A DNA stretch of 64,000 nucleotides, taken from assembly GCF_008831285.2 (NCBI RefSeq), contig NC_045141.1, positions 22,598,742 to 22,662,741 on the forward strand. Reading direction: 5' to 3'. This DNA is from Nymphaea colorata. Its lineage: Eukaryota; Streptophyta; Magnoliopsida; Nymphaeales; Nymphaeaceae. Shown here piece by piece: positions 1-12,368 of this stretch. The first letter of the stretch is position 1; every line of letters begins with the position of its first letter. Both the position numbers and the translations under genes were made by a program. The notes under the pieces are model-generated. The model ran no database searches, had not been told where the DNA came from, and worked only from the letters and a program-made list of their open reading frames with translations.

Positions 1-1
1 T

Positions 2-442
2 CTGCCTCCGCCGGATGCTAAGGATTTCAGAGGAGCCATGGAAGTGGTGAATCACAACAGCGAGAAGCCCTCATGTCGTCATCATGGTCAGGCATGGGCC
101 ATCTCATCCCCTGCCAAGCTCCTGCTTTGCCACAGAGCCATCTCCATCACCGTCTCCGGCCAGTTCCCCGCTTCCGCCCTTACCAAGTTCTCCGAACACT
201 TTCGACTACCCTCCGGGCAGCACCATGATAGAGGTCATCATCTCCGTCGTCATCAACTGCTCCCTCGAGCCCCTGAGGAAACTCCTCTCCGAGATACGCC
301 CCCATCTCAGCCTTCGTCGCCAATCTCTTTTCCACCGACACCTCGACATCGCCAAGGAGCTCGGTCGATAGAATTTTGTCTCTGTAATCAAAATCTAATC
401 CAAGGGTCGGATTTTGATTCCACCATAATTCCAGAATTTTGA
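2..442 (+). other. Unresolved coding-like remnant cut by window edge
   Basis: One frame is open from the first bases to a stop at 440-442, and a second, overlapping frame is open from 84 to 371. From about 100 to 230 the first frame, and from 226 to 371 the second, show a run of codons ending in C or G, unlike the AT-rich surroundings. This pattern suggests former or real coding sequence with a frame change near 225-230. No family is recognised. It could be the 3' end of a gene whose 5' part lies outside the window, a frameshifted pseudogene, or GC-rich chance sequence. Positions 443-843 are AT-rich and show nothing else. Confidence 0.22.
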
Positions 443-843
443 GTCAATTCTGGAATCAAAACGAACAGATTAACCTATTCCAGTTTATATCAAGAAAATG
501 AAAAATGGGCGAGGCGCGTATCTGGAGCATGTTTAAATGGTGGTTTTGTATAAATGAAGAATTTCTTCAACTGATATAAAGTATCAACACTTGAGCATTG
601 CCGTATTGGAGATAATGATTTGAGAATTAATTACCAAAGTATTTCAGAAATCATTAAAAACAAATAAAAATATGTACATTGAACTACACTAAAATTACTT
701 AAAGCATTAAAAAATTATTTTGGCAATGCAAAGGCTCAACATGAAGAACAGAAACTTAATGTGGCATACATATATAAACAATGGCAGACTACTCTCCACT
801 TCAGACTCCACAGCCTCCCCACTGTGCCCATCACAGAAGATAA

Positions 844-1434
844 ATGGAGGGAGCGATGGATTTCGGGGAGGCTTCCTCAAGACAGAGAAAAGTGAAGGCG
901 GCTTCCCGCCGGCGCCGCCGTCACCGCAGTCAGTACACTGGTCATCGGAGTGTGACTGGCTATGGAGGCTTTTGCTGCAGATGCAGGCTGATCAGCATCT
1001 CTTCTCCGGAGGAAACAGAGCCGGACAGTTCAGAAAAGCCCGATTCCCTGTCGGCCGTCATTCACACCATGGTACTGGAAAGACTGGAGGAGCAGATAAG
1101 GGAGATGCAGAAGCCGGCGGAGAGGAAGGCAGAGGAGAAGAAGGAACCGACAAACCTCACAGCGTGCAGAAACAGAGGAGTGAAGAGAATGGCGGCCTCG
1201 GCAGTAGAGAAGGTATCCCTTGATCCAAGGAAGGACCTACGGGAGTCCATGTTAGAGATGATTAGGAGCAATCAAATGGAGCAGCCCAGAGAGCTCAGAA
1301 GATTGCTAGAATGTTTTCTGTCCTTGAATTCAGATGGCTGTGCGCTTCTCATCCTTGAAGTCTTTCATGAGGTGTGCAGTCTCATGTTTGTGGGTTCTTC
1401 TTCAACAATAGTCGGACGTGTAAACAAATGTTGA
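844..1434 (+). CDS. OVATE family protein (transcriptional repressor), 196 aa
   Basis: Intronless reading frame. The C-terminal part (about residues 120-181) is an OVATE domain, recognisable by DPRKDLRESMLEMI followed by LRRLLECFLSLNSD and an EVFHEV stretch. OVATE proteins are plant nuclear repressors that bind TALE homeodomain proteins and TRM microtubule-linked proteins and influence organ shape and secondary walls. The N-terminal half is low in known features: a basic Arg-rich run (residues 13-29, possible nuclear localisation), a CCRC motif near 44-47, and a charged region (76-102) that may be helical. The start is the first ATG after an in-frame TAA that lies directly before it; a second ATG is 4 codons in. 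The N-terminus does not look like typical longer OFPs, so this is a short or divergent member. No TATA box was obvious. Confidence 0.8.
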   Translation: MEGAMDFGEASSRQRKVKAASRRRRRHRSQYTGHRSVTGYGGFCCRCRLISISSPEETEPDSSEKPDSLSAVIHTMVLERLEEQIREMQKPAERKAEEKKEPTNLTACRNRGVKRMAASAVEKVSLDPRKDLRESMLEMIRSNQMEQPRELRRLLECFLSLNSDGCALLILEVFHEVCSLMFVGSSSTIVGRVNKC

Positions 1435-2671
1435 ATCTTTCTTAGTCATTCCTAATAATCAATCTAACAGAGTTGGAAGCTACTTCTTCAAGAACTAAAC
1501 TCTTCACATCGAAATCTTTCTTATTTTATTTCTTTCTTATGAATGGTTCATTCCATGACTCCTAAGAGATGCCACAACTTCCTCCACATCCCAATACCTC
1601 CAGGGTTTCACATAACTTGCTTGGTGATTTATTACAGAAACGTGACAGCAACCACATCAGTCTGAGTTTCATGCACAGTCAAATCCATGAAAAATATTCT
1701 TCCTTAAGTTGGAGTTTAATACATATCAACTTCCAAGAGAACCCTAGATCAATGATCAGTGAGTTTCGAAGCACCAGTTGCGTATACATCCTGGAAGAAG
1801 TCTGAGTAATTTGAGGAGGACTGGTGTTAAATCAAACTTCAGTATCTTTAATATTATTTTGTGTTTGTGTGTGTGTGGACATGGCGAAAATAATGTATAC
1901 CCAATAAACATCTTTATGTTTAATTTTACATGGAAAAATGCGGATCTTAAGTCTATATATGAAACTCTGCCTGTGAACCATAGCTGGATCTACATATACT
2001 AAATTGCTTCGTACGGGTCCTACCCAAATCAATTTTAGTTAAATATCTGCTTTATCAGTTATCACCAACCCAGTTAGGTCTGATTCAAATGCGATAGTCC
2101 CTCCACTTGATTAGACTTTCCGTATCCAGATTATGTTCAAATCCTCTAAAGCGGTGCCACTTTACCAACTTACAGATCACACATTCTTGATTAAACAATA
2201 TAAAAGTAGGCAAATGGGGATTATATTGATAGGAATCATGGACAAGAAACAAAGTTGAACAATTGCATGAAAGTGGAAGCTTAACGCATGCTGTAACCTG
2301 CCAGGAGACATGCTTGGTTGGTCTCCTTTTAACGTGTGTGTGTGAACATAAGTTAAAGTCATTTCTACTTACTACAGTTCAATGGCGGAACCAGAAATTA
2401 TAAATTTTGTCTGAGAGGCACTAATTTGAATGTTTTCTTGTCTTTTGGAGCGCTAATACATGCAAACAAGCAAGCCACCAAAGGCGCTAACATGAAAGTA
2501 AACAATTTTTATAGGGCTTGTGTAGGCAACAGCCCACATCTGCATATTGTGACTCTGCCACTGCTACAGTTTAAATTAAAAATCGTATACAACCTTTTAT
2601 AACGTGTTTCTACAAGGGATACTACTACTCATTTTTTTCATAAGGAACTCTCTATTCAATCAGGACCACTC

Positions 2672-2707
<36 letters not shown>

Positions 2708-3430
2708 ATATTGAATACGCATGTATGTATATACTTTCCCTTTAATTGCATTAGTGGTTGGTCTTTTTGATAATGTGTGCCCAAAAAAGCCACCTATAAA
2801 TAGTACATAGGGCCGCCTTACGGACATAGGGTTGATCATGTGGCCCAGGTTGGTTAGAGATGTTATTGCCTCTTGTGTAGGGTTCATCCTGACGAGAAGC
2901 ATCATTTTGGGCACTAATTTTAGAACTGCAACGCCATTATATTATTCAAGTGCATGGCATCCTATCATTTCCTTGGATACACTGGCACCAACTTGAAAGT
3001 GTTGAGACAGATGCTTCAATTTATAAAAAGCTTGGGAGCCCAATAATAACTGCACCTTTCAAACAAGATGCAATTTGATACTGTAAACAATATATATATA
3101 TGATTCAAATTATTAAAGAACAAAATATTGTGGAATTGGATAAAATAAAAATGCATCAATTATTTAAAATCATATTGTTCTTAGTCCTACTAAGGGCGGA
3201 CTCAAGATTTTTTTTTTTTTTTTAAAGTGCTTGGTAACATTTTCAGTTAACTTAAATTGGTAAGAAACGTCATCAGCCCCGGTTTGCCGGCGAGAATGGC
3301 GGTGTTGTCATTTTCTTGTTTTTGCGAGTTTTTAATTGAATTTAGAATATCATGTTTAAAATATGTTGTTATTTGGCCATCAGAAAGAGTTGCGGCAGTA
3401 GGAAGAAATTTTGGAAACATGGAATCCGAC
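1435..3430. other. Intergenic, AT-rich, no gene seen
   Basis: I see no supported coding sequence. It holds a (CA)n(TA)n microsatellite at 2671-2706, a dispersed-repeat phrase at about 2383-2410 (GGCGGAACCAGAAATT type, also seen near 61.15 and 63.09 kb in the opposite sense), and a T-tract near 3208-3223. Confidence 0.6.
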
Positions 3431-3449
3431 TTTTTGATTATATTCACGA

Positions 3450-3639
3450 TAAGGGACTTACTTAGAAAAGTTGGCGAAGGGAAAAGCCGGGTACCGGGTG
3501 GCTTTCTCAGTTGGACGGTGTCCTCCGTCTTCTTCTTCTTTCCCTCTCGCGCCTTCCACCCGCGTGCCCTAGACATCCTCGTTGGTGACGGTTTCTCCGG
3601 CAGTCGTCCCCCACCTCCGGTGTCGTCTACTGTGTTCCG
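3450..3639 (+). other. Probable 5' UTR exon of the coiled-coil gene
   Basis: A GC-richer, pyrimidine-rich segment ends at a good donor (TTCCG|GTAATCTC at 3640), followed directly by a (TC)n tract. The next plausible acceptor in front of the coiled-coil CDS is GTTTCAG at 6141-6147. Joining them gives a 5' UTR intron of about 2.5 kb (3640-6147). This is inference from splice signals and base composition only; the left end of the exon is a guess, and an ATG at 3257 upstream is not thought to be used. Confidence 0.4.
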
Positions 3640-5366
3640 GTAATCTCTCTCTCTCTCTCTCTTTATCTGTCTATCCCTCTCTCTCTCTCTCTCTGTTGCG
3701 CGCGCGCGTTCTCTTAAATAGAAGTTCTAGCAATGAATTGATAAAAATTAGGCTTTAATATTCACCATAGGAAACTATATGAGCTCATCTTTGGATTTTT
3801 TTTTTTGTGTTGTTGGTTTCTTTGATCAGTTTTTCTTCTTCTTTTGGAATTTGCAGCTACCCAGAGTTGTGCCAATTTCGCATGTAGTTAGGAAACATTC
3901 CTTATACTGGCGTCTAATTATAATGGGTTATTTCGTTTGAACATATTTAAGGGTATTCCCTTTTTGTTTTGAAGGAGAACGGCAGGGGTTGGTGGTCGTT
4001 GGGTAAAACTTTTTCCTTATTGTATATGCTGTATTAGTCATCCTCGTCAACATGAAAATGAAGAACCGGGAGGAAATGCCTTAGTTCTAGCTATTTGCTT
4101 GATTGTGTCTCTGTCTCTATAAGAGGGCTAGTATGATGGAAACCCTATCCCTTTTTCATTCAATGGCTTCCGCGTCATTGTGTATGTTGCCAGATGTTGC
4201 TATGCAGTTCGAGTTTGTTGTTTTGCAGAAATTTTGTGCGGCTAGGCTTCATGATTTTCTTTTTGTATGGATTCAACTGATGACTATGTTAGTTTTTGCT
4301 CAAAAACTAAGAAATAGGAAATGTGAATAGGAATGTATAAGGATCAGAAAAGCGCAAAGTTGTCAACCTTTGAGATGCTATAAATCTCAAATATTCAGAG
4401 AAAGTTGGTCCAGAAGTCGATCTTCTGATTGAAGATATAATTTTGAATTGTATCTCTACTTTAATTAATCTTATGTAAGTCCATGACTCTGGCTACTTGT
4501 CTATTTTATGGAGCGCGGTAGTTACAACTGTAGATCTTGCCCATATCTTGTGTGTGTGTGTGTGTGTGTTTCACTTCCCTGTAAACAACAATATTTAAAA
4601 ATTACAACAAATGAAAAGATATGAAAGGAGGAAAAATTTACATTTTAAGGAAGTAACACAGCAATTATGGGCCTATGGCTAGGTTTCTAAGTTCTGGCTA
4701 TGGACTATGGTGTTTCACGACACGCTACAGATCAACTGCATTTGATTATCGGCAATTTTTTTTCCCTGTTTTCTGGAGACGTTTGCTTATAGTGTTAAAA
4801 TAGCTTCTAGCTGCTGTCCTTGCGAAGTGCCTTGTTATCTTCAATACATCCTTGATCCTCTTTATTGTGGTAAATGTGGAACGCATTTTGGTTTCAATTA
4901 AACATGGTAGTGCTAATAACAGTCTTGAGCCTGATGGTATAATTATAAATGGGGGTTGGCTTGTAAGTAAGTTTACAGAATTCTGCTGCCTTAATAATAC
5001 ATACTTACATAGGACTGCCAGTTTTGGACACCTAGTGGAAGTCCTGCTTTGTCCTTAGCATCCACAATCTATGCATACAAAGATCTGCTGGTAATTTGCC
5101 ACCAAGGTGTTCAGACTCAATAGTCATAAGTCTCTAGACAAATTTATAACTGCAGCTTCAGCAACAACTGCGAAGAAGCTGTTGTCTTGTTCATGATGGT
5201 GGGAAACAGTTTGTCCTCAAATATTGTGGATTTAGTACCTTCTTCTTTCTTTTCCTTCCTAATCTTGCAGCCACCTTCCCGATGTCTTTCCTTTCTGATT
5301 GCTCTTGAATTGTGTCATTTAATCTTCAGATTACAGTCAAATCAATTCATTTGCTTAGCCACTGTG

Positions 5367-5450
5367 GCTTGAAATGAGACAGCTAAACCAAGTCAGCCAA
5401 GTCCTCGGGCTTGAAATGAGACAGCTAAACCAAGTCAGCCAAGTCCTCAA
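5367..5450. repeat. 42-bp tandem duplication
   Basis: The segment starting GCTTGAAATGAGACAGC at 5367 is repeated head-to-tail at 5409 with almost no differences, so the duplication is recent. It lies in the inferred 5' UTR intron of the coiled-coil gene. Confidence 0.9.
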
Positions 5451-5617
5451 ATCTTCAAATATCAATTTTTTGCTTTGTTTTATATGAAGAATGAGTAACC
5501 TGATTATGGAACAATCTCAATGTTGTAGGTAGACCATTTTGTCGAGCTATTTGAATTCCTTTTAGGTACTGGTTGCGTGCATTCAACTCCTAAGTTTGGC
5601 AATATGTAACTTCCAAA

Positions 5618-5908
5618 CTAAGTCACATGTGTATGGGTTCGGGTACGGGTACGGCGAAGTATGTATGAGGGTATGGCAGAGTGTATATGTAAATGTATAC
5701 ATTATATATATAATAATCCACAAGAGTTCTTCAATTAAAGAAAAATGAGAGCAAATAAAAAAGGGAAAATTTTAAATTAATAAAAAATTGAGTTTAAGAA
5801 TATAAATTATTAAGATTTAAAATGCAGCCATACCTACTTACTCGTGTCACTATACCCACATACCGACATGGGTACTTGGGCAGATCACAGGTACCCGCGT
5901 GACTTAGC
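5618..5908. mobile_element. Small inverted-repeat element (MITE-like)
   Basis: The left end reads AAGTCACATGTGTATGGG and the right end, read on the other strand, reads AAGTCACGCGGGTACC, giving imperfect terminal inverted repeats around an AT-rich core. The same left end appears at 13718 in a DRP1 intron, and the right-end phrase ACTTGGGCAGATCACAGG recurs at about 31180. A non-autonomous DNA transposon family with at least three traces in this window fits. No coding capacity is seen. Confidence 0.5.
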
Positions 5909-6174
5909 CTCCAAAAAATATGTTACCTCTTTAAAGTTTCTCCCTGTGAAACCAAAATACTTAATGGTCTTTTCTGTTTTTCATTTCTGGACACTATATA
6001 GGGCGCTAACATTTTTAGTTATTGTTTGTCACTTGCCATTTATGGAACATCAATGAGTTAAATGACACTGTTTCTCTAAGTTATCTAGATGTGGTGCTTT
6101 TCGCCATAAGCAATTAGGACGCATCTGATGAATGTGCGTAGTTTCAGCATTCGGTCATAATTAAAACAACAACC

Positions 6175-6603
6175 ATGCAAGACCCACGTCAGTTTGCACC
6201 TGCGGAAGTACGTGGTGTGAAAGTGCAGAAAAAGAAAACATTTCGGTTAAACCCCAGTACTCAGCACAGAGGACAAATGCAGCCTCAACTAGAGCTGCCA
6301 GATCCACCATCAAAGGCAACAAAGGTTTCAAAGAACTTGAAGAACGAGTTCCCTGCAAAATTGCAGCAAGCAGATGGGTTGGAATTGGACTTATTACAGG
6401 ATTCGTTCCAGACTGAAGCAGAATACCGTGCATTGAGGAAGAAGTATTTGTTGTTGGAGGATGAGTACAGCTCACTAGGAGAAGAGCTGAGTGAGATCGA
6501 GGCTGAGAATAAAGCCCTGGAGGATCAGAAGTTTTCACTCCTTGATCAGCTGGTGGTCTTGGAAGGCCTTATGGATCCTTCAGAACTTCGGTCACGCACG
6601 TGA
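6175..6603 (+). CDS. Small plant coiled-coil protein of unknown function, 142 aa
   Basis: Single coding exon. Residues 1-60 are basic and Pro-rich (QKKKTFRLNP near 18-27); residues about 75-135 form a strongly predicted coiled coil with heptads of Leu, Glu and Lys (ALRKKYLLLEDEY, LGEELSEIEAENKALEDQ). It ends with a short LDQLVVLEGLMDPSEL segment that looks like a conserved tail of a plant-specific family I cannot name. The start is the first ATG after an acceptor-like GTTTCAG at 6141-6147, and its ACAACAACC context before ATG is a good plant start. A poly(A) signal AATAAA lies at about 6869-6874. The role is unknown; a scaffold or oligomerising function is only inference from the coiled coil. 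Confidence 0.75.
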   Translation: MQDPRQFAPAEVRGVKVQKKKTFRLNPSTQHRGQMQPQLELPDPPSKATKVSKNLKNEFPAKLQQADGLELDLLQDSFQTEAEYRALRKKYLLLEDEYSSLGEELSEIEAENKALEDQKFSLLDQLVVLEGLMDPSELRSRT

Positions 6604-7341
6604 TGTCTACTTGGGTGTTCTTGCAACTTGTTTCTTAATCAATGAAGAGAACTTTGATCGTGACTGAGATCATAATCTTGTAAATGAGTATTTTGCAATA
6701 GCAGTTGCAGGGAATTGTGTTAGTTTTCTTATATTTTATCCACCGAGCTTCTTTTTGTGAATTCTCTCAGATCTGTAATGGTTTATTGTTTGTATTTGTT
6801 TGCGACAGCTGGTAAAAAATAATGATACTTGAACCCCTGCTGTTGTTCATCTGGACCATACCAATATCAATAAATTCGTACTCCAATCTATCTATATGCC
6901 ATGCCTGCTGTATCTCTTGTTTCCTGAAAAACCACTTGTTTATATTTAAGCATATTTTCTTGTAAAAATGCATCCAAGTTTCTAACGGGGTTCAGCCTTG
7001 CCATTATTGGCGCCTTCCATATGCATCAATACTGTTAGGCTAAATCCCCAATATCTAAAACCTAGCAGCTACCTCCAATCAGAATCGAGCGTGTATGGCC
7101 AGACTGTTTTAAAATGAGAGAAGAAAGCTGCTTGAGCAGAGAAAAAGTGGAACGAGCAACCGCAAACAATGGCTCTGACGCAGGAGGTTACATGCCTGAA
7201 ATGCCAACTTCAACCACTAAAGATAACAAACTGTTTTCTTCCCCTCCTCGTGAACTTCTACCAACCTTCACAGGACGCACCCGTCTCAAAAAACGAAAGC
7301 CGCATATGGCTACTGCAAACGTTGCTATATATTTGAAGACA

Positions 7342-7391
<50 letters not shown>

Positions 7392-10196
7392 TACATGGGA
7401 GACCAAAAACTCGCTCCAGGCACTCTGCTTAGGATTTCTTGTCGTGACTACCTTTTCTTGCATTGCTTGCACGTCGTGTCCATGCTGCGGCGGCAAGGCT
7501 TAGCATGAATGTGGTAGTAGATGATTGCTGAACAGGTGGCCGAGGCAGAATTTTTTTTGGCCGAGTGGCGTCGAGTCAAAAAATGCTAAACCTTCTAAAC
7601 ACAATGACATTAATAAGAGGCACCAAGGAAACAATTGAGGGTTACCTGGAAACGAACAAATCAAATAGTTGAAGAAGCAAATATGTATTTGCGGTACTGT
7701 GTGGGCAACTGTCCACACAAGCCCCATGCGTCTCCGCAACTGCAGGAGGGATGATCGAAATTGACACGGAAACAGAATGAAGCTAGCCGCATGACTAGTC
7801 TTGTTGACGGCGAAAGATGACCTGGAAACAGAGGACCATGAATCATTGACCAACAGCCAAGCCTGAGATATGGTACAAGCGTGGTCACACGGTGCATTAT
7901 TTTGCAGAATGACATGGTTATCAAATTGCAGACGCCATTGCTGCTGAGCAGCTTTACGAGAGGGGCAAATGCAGAGGATGATGCAGTAGCAGTGTGAAGG
8001 AGCTCGTAGATCTCGATTAAGCATAAGATTTTAGATGTCAATTTCGTCTTACAGATGTAACCCGAGCTTTGATGGCAGTCCCAGAAACAAACAATTGGCT
8101 AAAAGTAAAGGAGATGCTGCTAGGCCATGAAGATGGTTAATTTCACTCAGGATAACAACATGAAAGCGACGTGACGTTGCATTCAAATTTCAAAGTACCA
8201 TCAGATGAATCTCAGGCCTTAAAAATTAGCGTTTTTTCTGTTGACTGAAACAATCTGAATACTTGTGATGGTAAAGAAGATGAACGTAATAACAGTGTTG
8301 CTGATAATTAAATACACTGATCGCCATGGATATGCAGCCTGCGGTAGGCCCTTTGGTGCTGTTAGTGGACACACATCTGCTGTCCTGTTTCCAACATCTC
8401 AAATGCGCCCTTACGTAGAAGGAAGTTCGTCTTTTGATGCCTGAAGTTCATCCTTTCACAAAATGTACTAGAGATTCATCTAATATTTGCTTTCCGAGAT
8501 TAAAAGAAGAGGATCAACGATGATCAATGTCAATCGCACTTAGCTACTTAAATTTAAACTAACTAATTAACTACCAACTAGTCATTTTCTGATTATCATT
8601 AGTATATTGAGATTATGTGGCCTTCCAAAATCTGCAAGTGGAGTATGATGAATTCACTATCTCGATGAAGAACGGATTTACAAATCTTGCTGGCCCCATG
8701 AAAAAGAGACGTTGGACACTTGCATGGTAAAAACTAAGAACATGGACCCACTTCATTTCTGTCTTTGAAAATTATATATGTATCTGTAGCACATGAACTC
8801 CATCTCATTCTCATATCACATTTGAATTGCAGGTCCCACATGAAATGTACGCAGCTACACATGTTTCTTTTTTCCCCCTCATTTCCTTATCTTTTATTTT
8901 TTTTGTAGCTTTTTGAAAACCGACGGTGAAACCACTAAGCGCCACACAGTCTTGCGTTTATCAACTTTCTCCTCACGAATTATTCAAGAAAAAGGATTGC
9001 ACCGAATATCAAATAATGCGCACCAACGGTCATCTCACAAGCGATCCAAAAGCCCGTTGCCGGGGACCAGTCATGAAATATCATGAGATGTCCCCGACGT
9101 TACCATAATATTACGTCTCCTCTCAATAACCACACCACAGGGCAATAGCTTAGGCAGCATGTCCTAAGCTCGACTCGTATAATAATCAGCTCTAGCTGGG
9201 CTCGAGTGGGCTTAATCTTTAACTTGAAATATTTGATGACAACTCGAGCTTGACTTAGTTAAACTTGTCTATCGAGATGAATCCACTTAAGCTGAGCTCA
9301 AGGCCGAGTTTGATTAGATCTATGGTTTTGAAGTTGGACCCTTCTTGCAGCCAGATTTCAAATCTATATGTTTTTACATTATAGACGTTCGAAATTAATG
9401 CTGGATTTCTCCTAGATTTCAGTTCGCCAACATCTCATGATCTTTTGTTAATAAAGGTTGTGGGGACATCAAATTTGGCAATAAAAGTTTCATTAACAAA
9501 AATGATAGAGCAACAATAAAGGAGACCATCAGTCTTGGCTTAAGTTTGACCAAAATGGGTTAGATCCAAAACCTTTTTATACTGAACTACACGCTTTGAG
9601 ATAAAGGGCCAAAGGATTGTATTTAAAGAGTGGATTCGGCCTTAGGTTGAACCATCTAAAGTAACAATTATGTCAAAATTCGAACCAATTTTCAAACTGG
9701 ATCCAAACCCAAGTTCAGACCCGAGGCTGCAAGCCTAAAACGATATCAAGGGTTAGAATGAATATTGAGATAAATGTAAGGATGATATACAAAGGAATTC
9801 CTCGGGCCGACACTCACACAGTCGCACTCCCCTTTGCTCCCAACGTTTGAAACTAGATAGCTGAAGCTGACTCGAGGGTAACCCAAGGGTCAAGCCAGGC
9901 AGCATGTGTCGCTCAATAGATTTTCCGAATATGAAGTTTCGATTACCGTTGAAGTCTTGAAGAAAAGACGTCGACTAGATCTTCGTTCGCTTGTTTTTCA
10001 AAAACGTCAAGGGGTCAACTACCTTTTGCCGCCCACTTGATCACGCTGCTTCTCCCTCGTCAAATCCGTTTCAGCAACAGACGGCAAGGTCGCGTAGGAC
10101 TCAGGTTTTGCCTCCCTCTCGATCTCTGGTTCTTCTTCTCTCGAAAGCCATCAGTCTATCGTTTGGCGAAGGGGTTTTGGTTGCTGGGGAGCGGAG
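6604..10196. other. 3' UTR then intergenic region, no gene seen
   Basis: After the 3' UTR of the coiled-coil gene I find no supported gene. A (TC)n microsatellite lies at 7346-7386; open frames on both strands across it are driven by the repeat and are not credible. At 9165-9320 there is a stretch rich in GAGCTCGA/AACTCGAGC words of the same type as the block at 60.2-61.0 kb. The promoter of the DRP1 gene must lie in the last few hundred bases, but no clear TATA box was seen. Confidence 0.5.
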
Positions 10197-12294
10197 ATGA
10201 CGACGATGGAGAGTCTGATCGGCCTCGTTAACAGGATACAGAGGGCCTGCACAGTCCTCGGCGACCATGGTGCTGATGGCGCCCTCCCCACCCTCTGGGA
10301 GGCCCTCCCTTCCGTTGCTGTCGTTGGTGGTCAGGTGGGTTCATCTCACCTTAATGGCCGATTTCTTTTACCTTGCTTCTTCTTGCGGTTTCTTTCGTTT
10401 ATGATGGTCTTCTGGGGTTTTTGATCTCCGTTGGCTTTGTGGGTTTTAGAGTTCGGGAAAATCTTCGGTGCTGGAGAGCATTGTAGGACGGGATTTTCTT
10501 CCGAGAGGATCCGGTGAGTTTGTACTTCTTTCTCCTTCTCTCCCTCCCTTTTTCTCGACACATGCACCCACAGAAAATGTTGGTTGTGTTCTCGTCAAGA
10601 TGAGATCACCTGTTGGTGGAGGTTTTCTGTTCCTTTTAAAGGGTTATTTTCCGCGATCGTAAGGCTTTTTGTTGCTTTATAGGTATCGTTACGAGGAGGC
10701 CTCTGGTGCTGCAACTGCATAAGACAGAGGAAGGGCTGCCTGAGTACGCGGAATTCCTTCATTTGCCAAAGAGGAGATTTAACGAATTTGGTATATGCGT
10801 TTTCCATTTGCCTGTTGTTTTTCTCATGTTCTGCGATATGCGAGCTCAATTTGTCCGTCTTCAGGTGTAGTGTCCTTCTTGGAAGAAGGATTTATTTGTG
10901 GTACAGGATTTTGGAGTACTTATAAATTACGATCTGACAATTAGGGTACCCGCTGCACCAGGAATGGTGGTAGCTCTAGTAAGGGTGGTTCTTTTGTTTG
11001 TGAGATTGGCGCAAAATCGAGTTGCGCCGGTAAAGTCTGAATGACCTTTTTTTTTTTTGTTCACAAGTGCAAACATAGTCTCATACTTGGACATCAACCT
11101 GGCACCTATAGTTTCCAGCTTCAGATTAGACATTTTTGCAAAGAAGCATGAGCTTGTGCGCTTAGTTCATCTGGATAAGGCGTTTTCCATTTTGTCGTGT
11201 TTCCAACAATGCTTCCTGTCTGTGCTCGTGTTATGAGTGGATGAATTTTGTTCCTCCAGTTGAGGCAGCAGCATCAAATTTGTAAATCTGTGCAGAGGTC
11301 CAAAATAATATAAATTTATGGATGCTCCTGGATACATCCATTTAATAATTTGTGTACTGATGTATGATTGTATGTCATGTGCAAAATATTCTGGTTTGAG
11401 TCCTGTTGCACAAATAAATTCTTCAAGTTTATGATAAGCTTATAGTTCACGAACTTTGCTTATCTTCATTACGATTTTCTGAGCTCAGAAGTCATTTTTT
11501 CTTGCGTTATTTGGTATGATTCCCTCTCAGAAGAGTATTGGTTGTTTCTGATGCCCATTCCATTGGGTTGTGCAGCTTCTGTGCGCAAGGAAATTCAAGA
11601 TGAAACTGATAGAATGACTGGAAGAAATAAAATGATTTCTCCTGTTCCCATCCATCTCAGTATTTACTCCCCAAATGGTACGTAACAGTATTCCTAACCA
11701 TTGGTTTGTGGTGCAGGAATGATCTACTACACTGTTAGGCATGCCCTTTAGTTATTGTATTCATATTAGTTATTGAAGTTGTACCTCCTGGTATAACTTT
11801 CCCTTTCAGGAAAAAAGAAAAACCTGTGGTGCATAGTCACTTTGTAACATACACGGCTGATTAGATGATGGCTTTCAATCACATGATAATGGTGTATAGG
11901 AATAAAGTGATATATTGCAACAACATTGAGAAAATATTAGCAATTATGATTCTCAACTGCTTTCATTTGAATTTCATCTTATCAATCCAAAGAATATGAT
12001 GGTCTTGTCTATAAGTCAAACAAGATGACCATTTTTGATATTCTTTTTAACTGAAAGAATCAGTTCTTCTAAATTTACGGCGAATATATTTTTTGCCTTT
12101 AGTAAAATTCATTTTTTTGTGCTGACTCTCTGACTTCTGTATATCAAGAAGAGTTCTGTCTGGTGACACGAGGATTTTCAGTCCTCTGCTCTACCAGCTG
12201 AGCTATCCCGACCATCCTCTATACATTATCCTACTGGAGGACATGGATAACAATCTGAAAGTCATATTTTTCTTGTCCCCCCCCCAACACACAC

Positions 12295-12368
<74 letters not shown>

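Noticed and set aside
7114-7503. 129-aa open frame crossing a (TC)n tract
   Set aside because: It is kept open by the dinucleotide repeat, has an opposite-strand frame over the same repeat, and shows no domain or coding-type codon use.
7500-8041. Two overlapping minus-strand frames of 174 and 126 aa
   Set aside because: They overlap in different frames, neither shows a recognisable domain, and no splice or promoter signals support them.
12160-12212. Functional tRNA-Phe gene
   Set aside because: The T-arm and the 3' half of the acceptor stem are missing, so it cannot fold or be aminoacylated.
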